64,000 nt of DNA from Podospora pseudoanserina (lineage: Eukaryota; Ascomycota; Sordariomycetes; Sordariales; Podosporaceae), in the NCBI RefSeq assembly GCF_035222485.1, contig NW_026946672.1, positions 806,001 through 870,000 on the forward strand, in the 5' to 3' direction. The position numbers and the translations under genes were made by a program. The first letter of the stretch is position 1; each line of letters begins with the position of its first letter. Under the pieces are notes generated by a model that saw only the letters and a program-made list of their open reading frames with translations, was not told the origin of the DNA and searched no databases. Below, one piece after another: positions 22,948 to 33,400 of this stretch.

Positions 22948-25329
22948 CTATCTTTTATGGGCCTCCTTCAGTGCCTCCTTCACAATACCCTCCGCCTCCT
23001 TGATTACATCCTCGCCTCTTCTCCACGTGTACAGCGGCACCCCCATCCCATCCAGTGTCTCATGAGCTCGTGCCAACCGCCTTAGCCATATGTCCACCTT
23101 CTTGTTCATAGCAGCTGCCGCGTTGTTTGGTGGAACATTCGGGGGCGTCAGTGACCCTTGGCTAGAGGATGTAGAGTGAATAATTCCATCAAAACTGGCG
23201 TTGGCTCGCTTCACTGGATGTTGCGCTTGCGGCAGACTCTGCGTACTCGATCCCGTCCCACTTCGCCTAGGTGGGGGAGGTGGCGGTGGTGTCGTTCTAT
23301 CACGGCTAGCAGCAGGAGAACTAGCGGTACTGGTGATTGGTGGTCGAGAGCCGCTCGACACAGATAATGCGTGAACACGAGGGTTGGGTGCAGAAGCAGG
23401 GCTGTCCCGCGAGCTAGCAGCTGTGTCTGATGCCGAGGCGCTCCTCAAAGCATCAGGTTTGGCAGGCCGAGGTGGTGGTGCCTTACGGAGGGGAAGTTCT
23501 GATGAAGGCACCGCCGTTCTCGGCCTCTCCTGGTTACTTTCTCTGCGGCTTTGGCTAGGGCTGACCTGAGTTGAGTCATCGGAGAAGTCGATCAAGGTCC
23601 CTTCCACAGGCCCTCTAGATCCCGCAGATGAGGCTGACGTTCGGGGAGGCAATTGCGGCCGTGCTTCCTCATTTCTGGGCTCACTTTGCTGTTCAATCCT
23701 CGCTCGAGTAGCCCTTAGTGTACTCCGCTGGTCACTGTCAAGCTTGAACCCAGAGTCAAAAAAGCCAAGCTCGTCAGGGGTAGTGACATCGCGAATGAAG
23801 ATACCCAGCACGCGCCCAGGATTCTGGACTGCAAGGTCGGTATAGACCTCGAGATCAGCCTCACCGCTGTCGCCTACTAGGATGAACCTCCTTTCAGGAA
23901 AGTCTCGCAAGATAGCCTCGAGTGTCCCCTTTTTCCTCTCCGCCACTGGTTCAAAAATTCCTTGCAACATCCCGCTGTAGTGCTTCAGGTGTATAGAGCC
24001 CTGTGGCAGCCCAGCCATGTGGAAGAAGGTCGCAAGTACCGGAAACAATTGCCATGGACTGTTGGAGCAGTAATGCAACTGGACCCCAAGATCGTGCATA
24101 GTATGATACCACTCGGTGACTCCAGGAACAGTCAAATCCGCCAATTCTCGAATGAAAGTGTTACGGAAGATCTCGCGAGCTCCCATGCCAATATTGGAGC
24201 GTTTGATTGTGTCGTCCACATCGCTGATCAAGCTTACACCGGTAGAATCGATAATCTCGATGGGATTTGTCGCCGAGATGTTTTCACTCGCCAGTACCCT
24301 AACATGGGTGGGCACAAAGTCCAGAAACACACGGACAATGAAATGCCCAGAGTCATCTGTCTGTATCGTACGAGATCTCGATCGAGTATCATTGTAGAAG
24401 AAGAGTGTGATTGGATGCTGGACAAGAGGCGTCGTCATGAACGGTCCTATTCGCGCCATGAGGTTCGCATTGGCCACTGCCAGCTCAGCCTCTGTCAGGT
24501 CGGCTGGCCCCCCCGTATTTGTCCTTGCCGGCAATGGTGGTGATGGTGGCGGGGAGTTCGAGGCTGTCCTACGGGCTGCAGTTCGTGGCCCCTGGGCCGA
24601 GTCACTTCGGTCTGGACCTTCGCTGTAGCCCCCTCTTGTCGCAACCTCCTCTTCCTCTCTGCCCTGCTTCTCAATCCTCTTTGCCTCTTCTGCGATTCTC
24701 TTCTCTTCTTTCATCTGTTCATGGTCCTCGGCTGACGAACCTCCCTGCGATGTCGTCGGTGGTGGAATGCCACTGAGCCTCCTGGCAAGACCAATCACCA
24801 TGCGATTTCTTCTGGTCATCGGTCCCGTGTTGGGCATATATATCCAACCCCTGATGTCAACGTCCACGACCGCGTTATCGTCGGCATTCTTATCCCACTC
24901 ATCCTTCCAAAACCGTTCCTGATTTTGCCCCTGAGACTGCCCATCCCTAGTCTGCTGCTGTTGCGGTTGTGTCTGAACCACCACATGACCAGGCGGGTGT
25001 CTTCCAGCTCCCTTCACATGCATCTTTGCATAAGTAGGAAAAAGCACCATCTGCTCCTCCCCCTTGTGAATGATCTTGACATCGGGAAACGACCCAGGAA
25101 TAGAGTACTGGCTCGCATCCATAGACTCCACATTTCGTATCCGGGTGTTGTTGTACTGCTCCTTGATCTCCGACGCAGCAGCAGCACCAGCGCGATATAC
25201 ACTCCCAGCAAAGGCAGCTAATTTCTTGCGCCGGGCACCAGCCTCCCGTGGCGGTCCAGCCTCGCCACCGCTACCATAGCCGCTAGGGTTGGAGGCGTAA
25301 TTATAGTTGTAACCATGACGTGACGCCAT
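22948..25329 (-). CDS. APP1: App1-type phosphatidate phosphatase, actin-patch associated
   Basis: The first ATG in the frame is 25329 (MASRHGYNYNY), giving 793 residues. Mid-protein there is the DUF2183/App1 domain with the HAD-like catalytic motif DVDDTIKRS near residue 370 and the later FILVGDSGEADLEVYTDLA motif that completes the acid cluster. A conserved GWIYMPNTGPMTRRNR stretch stands ahead of it. The C-terminal third is disordered, with several poly-Pro SH3-ligand patches (KAPPPRPAKP, TPPPPPPPRRSG). Yeast App1 converts phosphatidic acid to diacylglycerol at cortical actin patches through SH3 partners, so the same role is likely. The frame stays open for 226 codons upstream of this ATG but contains no other ATG, so an upstream coding exon cannot be excluded. 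Confidence 0.9.
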   Translation of the reverse strand: MASRHGYNYNYASNPSGYGSGGEAGPPREAGARRKKLAAFAGSVYRAGAAAASEIKEQYNNTRIRNVESMDASQYSIPGSFPDVKIIHKGEEQMVLFPTYAKMHVKGAGRHPPGHVVVQTQPQQQQTRDGQSQGQNQERFWKDEWDKNADDNAVVDVDIRGWIYMPNTGPMTRRNRMVIGLARRLSGIPPPTTSQGGSSAEDHEQMKEEKRIAEEAKRIEKQGREEEEVATRGGYSEGPDRSDSAQGPRTAARRTASNSPPPSPPLPARTNTGGPADLTEAELAVANANLMARIGPFMTTPLVQHPITLFFYNDTRSRSRTIQTDDSGHFIVRVFLDFVPTHVRVLASENISATNPIEIIDSTGVSLISDVDDTIKRSNIGMGAREIFRNTFIRELADLTVPGVTEWYHTMHDLGVQLHYCSNSPWQLFPVLATFFHMAGLPQGSIHLKHYSGMLQGIFEPVAERKKGTLEAILRDFPERRFILVGDSGEADLEVYTDLAVQNPGRVLGIFIRDVTTPDELGFFDSGFKLDSDQRSTLRATRARIEQQSEPRNEEARPQLPPRTSASSAGSRGPVEGTLIDFSDDSTQVSPSQSRRESNQERPRTAVPSSELPLRKAPPPRPAKPDALRSASASDTAASSRDSPASAPNPRVHALSVSSGSRPPITSTASSPAASRDRTTPPPPPPPRRSGTGSSTQSLPQAQHPVKRANASFDGIIHSTSSSQGSLTPPNVPPNNAAAAMNKKVDIWLRRLARAHETLDGMGVPLYTWRRGEDVIKEAEGIVKEALKEAHKR

Positions 25330-26180
25330 CTTGCTTTCTCCGCCAGCGGTCTCGTTCGAGATCTCGTTCGGTTTTGCGCCTGGAGTCAAGCGTCGGGTGG
25401 GTTTTGCGCCGAGTTGGAATTGGCGACGAACAATGTCCACCAGCCTCCTTTGCTCCAGGCGCTTCCGCTGTCGTTCGGCAAGAAATCTATATATCCGACT
25501 CTGCGCGCTCTGCTTATATCGTGGATGTCTGTTTAGGCGAAAGTCGAGAAGGCGCCCTTGAAAGCGCTTGCGGAGGGCGTAGAAGGGAGAAAGCTGGCGC
25601 AAAAGTGAGGAGTTGTTGTCTGAAGGTGCCCTTGGCGGGACCTTCGACAGAAGATTGAAAAGACGTTTGAAGCTGGGAGCCACGTTTGCTAATATGATTG
25701 TAAAGGATGTTTGTAGAGGAAGTCCGGCGTCACACTCGAGCGGACGTGACTGTAAGAAAAAAAACCCTGTGAAAGGCTGACGGTAGGATAGGGGACCAGG
25801 AAAACTTGGAGAGCTGAGATCGTGGGGTGATGCGGGGAACTTTGCGACCAGCGAAAAGAAAAGGCGAGTAGAGCCCTTGGTGTCTATTGACTCGGGTTTA
25901 ATTCTTGACAAAAGACCAGTCTCAACAAATGCCCAAACAATGCTGGGGTTTCCAAACAATGTCCAGACGTGGTAAAAGCTGGAGTGTTGCCCGACTTTGG
26001 AGCTCAATTGCTGCGAATTACGTCACTGAGCTAGGCGACCACTCAACTGTGAGCTACTTGGGGCACGAGCCACACACACAGCGCCCGCTGACGTGAACAA
26101 TGAACGGGAACTCTCTCGCAGTCCTGAAAAATCGCCAAATGTTGTATTACACTGCTGCTAACGGGATATCACTGTGACCT
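25330..26180. other. Intergenic: App1 leader and Drs1 3' UTR
   Basis: On the minus strand the App1 reading frame is open from 26007 to 25330 without an ATG. The rest (26008-26180) shows nothing recognisable. Confidence 0.5.
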
Positions 26181-28625
26181 CTACCTCCTCTTGAACGACT
26201 TCTTGCCAGCCGGCCCCTTCGTCTTGGGCTTCTTCACCTTGGAAAGGTTCAGGACCGCCCCCTTTCCAGCTCTCTCTTCCTTGCCCTTCTTCCATGTCCT
26301 GCCTTCCTTCATTTCTTGCTTGGCATCGAGCTTCTTCTTATCCTTGTTGCTCAGCTTGCCTTGGCTCTTCTTCTTGAGCTGTTCCCTTATGCCGTTGAGC
26401 TCTTCGCGGCCCGCAAGTTTGGCGGCTCTCTTGTCATCCTGGGTCTCGAACCATGTACGCTTGGGTCGCGAGGCGATCTCCTCTTCGTACTTGATCATGT
26501 TCTCACCCTTCTTGACCTGCATCTCCACTTGTTGAAGTTGCTTCTCCTCCTTCTCTTCCTGCATGATCTCCTTGATCTCGCCCTCCATCTCGTCAATCTG
26601 ATCTTGCCACTTGTCGGCATCATTTGCCTCGATGATTCTGCTGGTAATCTTTGCGCCCTGAGCCTTGCCGGCCCTTACAGCCGCCTTGACAACCTTGCGG
26701 TCGGGCTCGGCTGCCAGCGTGAGGGCAACACCGCTACGGCCCGCACGGGCAGTACGACCGATACGATGGATGTAGATTTCCAAGTTTTGAGGGGCCTCGT
26801 AGTTGATGACAGTGTCAACACCCTTGATATCCAAACCACGAGAGGCCAAATCTGTAGCTAAAAGGAAATTGACCTTGCCGTCTCTGAATGCTTCAACACT
26901 AGCGATACGCTGCGATCTATCAGTATCATGATGTTAGTCAAGACCAAGAAGAGAACATACCTGTGCTTGGTTCATGCTGCCGTGAAGCTCTGCGCAGCTC
27001 ATGCCTAAAAGACCAAAGATGATGCGAGTCTCGTGCGCAATCTTCTTTTGCCTGAAGAAAATAATGACGCGCTCTGTGTAAAGGGTCTTGCAAATGTGTA
27101 CCAGGTATCCCATACGCTTCTTCTCACGGCCCGGTCGCAACCGCACAAACTCTTGTCTGAGGTTGCTGGCAGTCTTCTTTTGAGAATCAACCTGGATGCG
27201 GACAGGCTTGTTGAGACCGGCACGAATGAGCCTGTCAACGGACGATGTCATGGTGGCCGAGAAGAGCATTGTTTGCCTCGACTTGGGGAGGGTGGTGAGA
27301 ATTTCGTTCAGTTCATCCGCGAACCCGTCTTCGAGCATTCTGTCGGCCTCATCAAGCACCAGAATCTCGACAGTCTCAACAGCAAAGCTGGCAGAGTTGC
27401 GCATATGATCAATGAAACGACCAGGGGTGGCGATGACCACATCAGGTCTCAGGCGCAGCTCCTGTTCTTGAACCTTCAAACTAAGACCACCAACAGCCAG
27501 ACAGAACTTGATGTCTGTGTGCGATGCCAGCTTGACACCGACAGCGTGGCACTGAATGGCCAATTCACGCGTTGGCGCCAAAATGACGACTCTGGTTGTC
27601 GCAACCTTCTTTGACCGGTAGAGGAGACGCTCGAGAATGGGTACGAGGAAGGCACCCGTTTTACCGGAACCAGTCACGGCACCACCGACAACATCCTTGC
27701 CCATGAGCGCGATTGGTATTGTCTTGGACTGAATTGGCGTGGGCTTTGTGAATCCGACCGAGTTCAGACCCTTGAGAATAGGACGGGAAAGCGACATCTC
27801 GAGGAAGGAACTGTGGACGCCCTTTTCTTGCTTGACGTCGCCCTCATCGGCAAAGAACTCTTTCCTCTTAGCAGCCTCCTCGGCATCTTCTTCATCGTCT
27901 TCGGATTCGGAGTCTTTCTCGTCGTCGGGGTGATTGATGGGTGTCGCGACCGAGTCATTGTCCGAAGTAGCATCGTCGTCGTCGTCGGCCTCGCCATCCT
28001 TCTCCTCGTCCTCATCCTCAGAATCGGAACCGTCTTTTGGCTCCTCCTCTTCCTCCTCCTCGACATCAGACCCCACGCCCATACCAAAGCCATCCTCCGC
28101 CAACACCTCATCATCATCGTCGTCAAGGTCCACTTCCGCCATCTCCTCACCCTCCTCTTCCACTTCCTCCTCCTCCTCCTCCTTCTTCTTCCCAGCCTTG
28201 GCCTCCTTCTTCGCCCTCCTCCTCTCAATGATAGCATCCAAATCAACCATAACCTTATTCTCGCCCCCCTTGAGCATATTCTTCTTCGCATCGTCAAAAC
28301 CCCACGCGCCGTCGAATTCTTCCCCAAAGTCGTTCACACCTTCGAGCGCAAACTCAAAGTCGGAATCCATAGCGCCATCATCCCAAACAGCCTCCTTGTC
28401 GTCATTCTCCTCCTCTTCTTCCTCATCCTCCCCCTCCTGTCGTTGTTGCTTCTTCCCCTTCTTGCCCTTTTTCTCCTTCTTCACAGTCTTGGTCTTCTTT
28501 TTTGGCCGAGCGGAGGCGGCGGCAACCTCGACGTCCTCCTCCTCGTTTGGGATTTCCTCATTGTCGGAGATGGTGAGGATGAAGTCGTCGTCGACGGTTT
28601 TTCTCTTCTTTTGAACGGGCGCCAT
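26181..28625 (-). CDS. DRS1: ATP-dependent DEAD-box RNA helicase, 60S ribosome assembly
   Basis: Two exons (28625-26961 and 26909-26181) code for 797 residues. The 51-nt intron uses GTATGT and an ATCGCAG acceptor, giving [13 protein letters not shown]; an AG eight bases earlier would break the frame. A long acidic/lysine N-terminal region with nuclear-signal-like [18 protein letters not shown] is followed by the core. Core motifs are Q motif GFTKPTPIQ, motif [29 protein letters not shown] in [26 protein letters not shown] and [10 protein letters not shown]. The C-terminal tail is basic, ending in KKSFKRR. This order and the acidic N-terminus match Drs1/DDX27, a nucleolar helicase for 25S rRNA maturation. 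It is divergent from MED10. Confidence 0.95.
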
Positions 28626-29300
28626 TTTGGGGGTGTGAGATTGGATTTTTTTTTGCCCGGTTTTGGCTTGGTCGGAACAGTGTTTGGAGATGCTGCGAAA
28701 GACTTGTTACTGCAAGGTCAATTGCTGGTGGGGCCGAGTTGTTCAAAAATTTGGGACAGGGAACTTTTTCTGCCGGGCGGTGGGGCGATAAGATGGTTGG
28801 GTGTGGGTGATAAGACCTATACCTGGAATTTGCTACCAATTGCTTTCCAAATTGCAAACGGGGCAATGAAAAAGAAAAAACCTCTTTTTGAATGCACTGA
28901 GTCTTCTTATTCAGGAACCGCAAATTGAATGCGACAAGTTGTGAGCTCGTTTTGGAAAAGGTTCCTCACCTCGAATTCAAAGATCAGTCTCCACTGTAGC
29001 TCGCCGCTCAGACCCGCTAAAAACGCAAGGCTGGGCGTCCCCACAGCAGCTCGCCCTACCCGGCGCGCACGCGCATCATTGTTCACTGACAGCGTCCAGC
29101 CTCTCTCTCAACTCATTCCAGAGATCGTCACCAACTTACTTTCGAGTACACCCACCACAAACAACGTCGCGCAACCAAGCTTTTCCCCTTTCCCACTGTC
29201 CAAATCAATCAACATCAACTCCCACCACTCTCTCAACTCTCCACCCGTCTTTTAACCCACCTATTTTCCGCTCGACCACACCACTTCCCATTTGGCCAAG
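28626..29300. promoter_or_regulatory. Bidirectional promoter region between DRS1 and MED10
   Basis: The 675 bases serve two divergent genes. The MED10 side is a C/A-rich leader from about 29.1 kb. No defined factor-binding site was identified. Confidence 0.5.
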
Positions 29301-29847
29301 ATGGCACCTGTAACCTCCGACCTCCCCCAAGTCCAAGGTGACCCCCCTTTCCCTTTCCCTTCCCTTCCCCCCTCCCGTCCCATTTACTAACCCCCCTTTC
29401 TCTTACAGACTCCGTCTCAACAACCCTAACCCTCCTCTTCCAAACCCTAACCAACATCTCCCTCTACGACTCCGCCGGCCGCCCCTCCGCCCCGGTCCTA
29501 GCATCCGACCTTACAGCCCTAGACGACTCCCTCCTCAAAGTCTCCCGCCTAGCCAACGCCCTCCCCCCCTCCGCCGTGCCCGGCATACCCCTCCCCTCAT
29601 GGAATACGTCGAAAACGGGCGAAACCCCGACATCTACACCAGAGAATTCGTCGAGCTGGTCAGGAGGTTGAACCATCTCACCAGAGGCAAGATGCACGCC
29701 TTTCGAGATTTCAGGGATGTCCTCGCGAGAGAGATGGCGGCGGCTATGCCTGAGGTGAAGGAGGATGCGATGAGGGTGGTGGAGGAGACGGGAGGGAAGG
29801 GGCCGGTTCTGTTGGGAGATGAGGAGGGGAAGACGGAGGGGAGGTGA
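29301..29847 (+). CDS. MED10: Mediator subunit 10 (Nut2), with an apparent frame break
   Basis: Exon 1 (29301-29337) encodes MAPVTSDLPQVQ and is joined over a 71-nt intron to exon 2 (29409-29847). MED10 belongs to the Mediator middle module and is essential for activated transcription. The first part reads DSVSTTLTLLFQTLTNISLYD and runs to AVPGIPLP. The strongly conserved second half (EYVENGRNPDIYTREFVEL) is in the frame one base back. The switch falls on a run of four C at 29593-29596; one more C would give GIPLPLMEYVENG, as expected for the family, and a 158-residue protein. No intron can explain the change. A missing base in the sequence is the simplest reading; true inactivation of an essential gene is unlikely. 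Confidence 0.88.
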
Positions 29848-30427
29848 TGCGAAGGGATGAGATGGGAATGGCTCAAGGAGTAGCGGTTGTCGAGTGGGGG
29901 AGATGCTCAGAATATTGGGTGATATTTTTTGGCGTTTGGGACACAGGGCAAAGATACCAGCGCATATGCAGGCGCAACTTTTAGAGACTGGGATGATTTG
30001 GTTTTCGGCGCATTTGGCAGATTTGATATGTTTAGGGACAGTCACTCGCATAAGAGGGCAGAGACAAACAATCAAGAACAATTATTCAACTTTGTACATC
30101 ATATATCAAGTATAATCCTGGCTGCCTCTTCCCTCTCCATCTAGCCCTTTTTGATCCCCTCCCAAAACCAGGATATCACCCGCTTGCTTGCTCAATCTAA
30201 ACACCAGCAAAGGCAAGACCCTCCTACATCTAATGCTGATACAAACACCGAACCCGCCAACTCAGCAGAATGCCTGGCATGGAGGACGAAACAGAAAACC
30301 GAGTCGAACCACCAGCGACCCCTCTAAATTATTCCACAATAGAACAAACAACTAACAGAATGTATAAAAGCAAAGCTCTTTCTTCCCTCCCAATAAAATA
30401 ATTACGTTTTACCCTTCCTCCACTCCA
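29848..30427. other. Intergenic between convergent MED10 and the DUF4045/gelsolin gene
   Basis: It contains the two 3' UTRs. An AATAAA hexamer on the plus strand lies at 30392-30397. Nothing else was seen. Confidence 0.5.
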
Positions 30428-33400
30428 TTAATTCTCCGCCACCGCCTTCAACGCCACATTCAAAGGCACAATCTTCAAGCTCCTCGCTCTCCTCAACCCG
30501 CCACCCTTGTTACTTCCCGAGCTGCTGCTTCTTTGCGGCTCACCAGCTGACTGTTGTTGTTGCTGTTGCTGTGAGGGCACAACCGTCCTGGTGGGACTGG
30601 CGCTGTCTCTCCACTTTCTGAACACGGCTTTCAAGTCTCTTGGGATACCCTCCAACACGACGGTGGCAACAGGGACAAACGGTCTGTCCTCCATGCCGGC
30701 GGCAAGTATGGCGTATTCTTGAGCAAAGTCCAGCGCGATGTGGAAGGCGGCGTATTGTGACTGCGACTTGCCTCCGACGATGATGTAGATTTCGAAAAAG
30801 GCGTCGAGGACGTAGATCTTGGATGGCGATAGGTCTGTTTGGCTAAAGGGTGACAGTTCCTCGATCTGGAGCTATGTTAGCATGGTAATCCAGCGATTCA
30901 AACCAAAGCATAATCATACCTGTGTGCTGCTGGAGGCATCGGCATTGGCAACAAACAGCCTGTTGCTGTATCTGCCATAATTCGTCTTCAGCCTCCAGTG
31001 ATCCGCCGAGATAGGCCGCGTGTTGGTGGTGGCCCCTGCCCCAAAGAGAGCCCAGAATCTCGGAGTCTCATAGCCCTCGTCGACCTCGGCCAGATCGCCC
31101 GACAACGCAAACTCCATGCCCACCAATCTCGCACAACCCAACTCCTCCATGTCACTGCCTTTGCCCTTCCAGAGAGTACACTTGCCTTCATGGGTGATCA
31201 GATAAGGAAAGCCAGAGCACAGACTCAGAGGCGAGAAATCAACCTCATCGAACGCAACCTGGCCGTGGTACCGCCTGCCACAGAGCATATGCGGCGCAAG
31301 CGAGTCGTATTTGTTGCTTGATCCACGTCGAACAATGATAATGCCGCCGAGAGCCTGCAGAAATTCGGAGCTCTCCTTGCCCTGTGTTAATTTGATGAGC
31401 TTGCCGCCAAAGGAGCGAGCTTCCCTCGCCGCAAAGAGGTACGTATCCTCCACGACAGGCGAGGGAACCTCGTCGCCAGCCCAAAAGTAAATTTCATTCA
31501 CGTTCCTCCCAGTGCTGTCAATGAAAGAGTGGGGGCAAATGTACATCTCACGCTCGAACAAGACCCGTTCGTGATGTGGCGGCACAGGTATCTTTTTGCC
31601 CTCTGGGGTCAGTTGGAAAAGCTGAGCCAGCTGAGTGCGAACGGGCGCGGTCGATACCGGCCGCTTTACGAGAATCTCGGCCGCGTCGGTAGTGTACTTT
31701 CGCCGAGGACGCTCTGAGCCAAAGAAATCGGTAAGCATAGACGAAACATCCGAAGCATGCTTCGTAGGAGACCGGAAAGAAGGGGATTGTACAAGAGGTG
31801 GGGGGGACGCGACCGTCCGAGGAGGCGTAGATGTGACCGCGGGAGGCTCGGGAAGAGGCCTAGCGCCCTTGGGGGGCACTCTAGGTGGTCTCTCGAATTC
31901 TTTGGTGTCTTTTCGAGGTGGCTTTGGGGCCACGTCCGACTGTGTCAAGCCCAAGCCGACTCCGCCACCAAGCACTGGGGGGGTGCTCTTGATGGGCGCT
32001 GATGGCTCGAGCTGGGGCCTTTCGCTCAACAACTGCTTTCCGGCCGAGGGACTAGCCAGGCCCGAGAAGCGGTCCTTGGACGGTGAGGACGACCGCAAAG
32101 CGAGAGGCTCGGGTTGCGGGCTTGCAACGGCGGTGAAGCTCTCTTTGGCAGGTGAAGCGGGTCGTGACTTCACAGGCTCGGGCAAGATAGTGGCCTGGTC
32201 TTGCTGATCCATAAACTTGGAGATCCTCTTCATATCGAGCTTCTTTGGGCTTGACGGTGCGGGTGTAGCGTCCTCCTCAGCGGCACCCAAGGCCTGGTTC
32301 TTGGCCGCAAGGGCAACTACCTGGTCAAACACCTTGGTTGGAGAACGGGAGCGGGTTCTGACAGGAGTAGACACAGCTGCTGGTTCTTCGGCAGCTTGCT
32401 GACCCTTAGCAGCAAGGGCTGCAAGCGCTGCAGCCTGTTCATGAACTTTGGTGGTGGATCGAGGGCGGTTTCTGATGGGAGCAGAGGCCGGTGGAGCCTC
32501 ATCCTCGGCAGGCTTTGATGCTTGTTGACTCAATGCCGCGAGTGCTGCCACCTGTTCATGCACCTTGGTCGGCGACCGGGCTCTGGTTTTAACAGAAGGA
32601 GATCCAACCAGAGAGATGGGTTGGCCGGTAGGCTCAGCTTCCACTTTCGAAGCCCGGCTGGAGGAATCAACGAGTGCAATGACCTCTGCAACAGACTTTC
32701 GCCTCTGCAGAATGAACGACTTACGCCGTTCCGCAACCGACTCACTGTCTGTCTTGGAGCCAGAAAACCTGTCCGGCTTCGGGGATGTCACTTGCTTCTC
32801 GGTCTTCGAGGCTGCGGTGTCGTTCTCGGCCGTCGCAGAGCTAGCGAATCTGGAAGGCTTGGGAGAAGTGACTGGCTTGGCCGGGGGCGGAGCGGTGGCA
32901 GCTTCCTTGTTCAAGTCGGCAGACGATTGCTTCTCTACAGGTTGCTCAACGGCCTTTGCAATACTGGACGGGGCCTTCCTCTTAGGACCACGGGCTCTAC
33001 CCTTTGTCATATGAGTCAGCTGAGGCCCAGGCTTTGTGGGTTCTTCTGTTGCCGCAGCTTCTCCGGAGTCAGAGCTAGCAGACGCCTCTGGGCTCTTGGC
33101 TGGGCCCGAAGCTCCTAGCGGACCTCTTGCTATGAGGCCTGCCAAAGCAGGATTGAATCTCTCTGCTAACCCTCCAACACTGCCCCCACTTCGGCCACTA
33201 AGCCTCCCGGGCAGTGTCGTTTGTTTTGTAGCCGTTGTTGGCTCAGCTTCTGGAGAAAATTTCGAGGTTGTTGATGAGGAGATTTCTGGCTTGGGGGAGA
33301 AATAGCTGGTGCGATTTGAGCTGGCAAGCCCAGGGGATGCCTGAGGTAATTCCGGAGGGGAAGGCTTGGAGAAAGTACCAGTTCGGTTGAGCTCCAACTT

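Noticed and set aside
27813-28928. Long open frames on the plus strand opposite DRS1, rich in Ser, Leu and Val
   Set aside because: They mirror the acidic and lysine repeats of the helicase N-terminus; the sense strand carries a clear DEAD-box gene.
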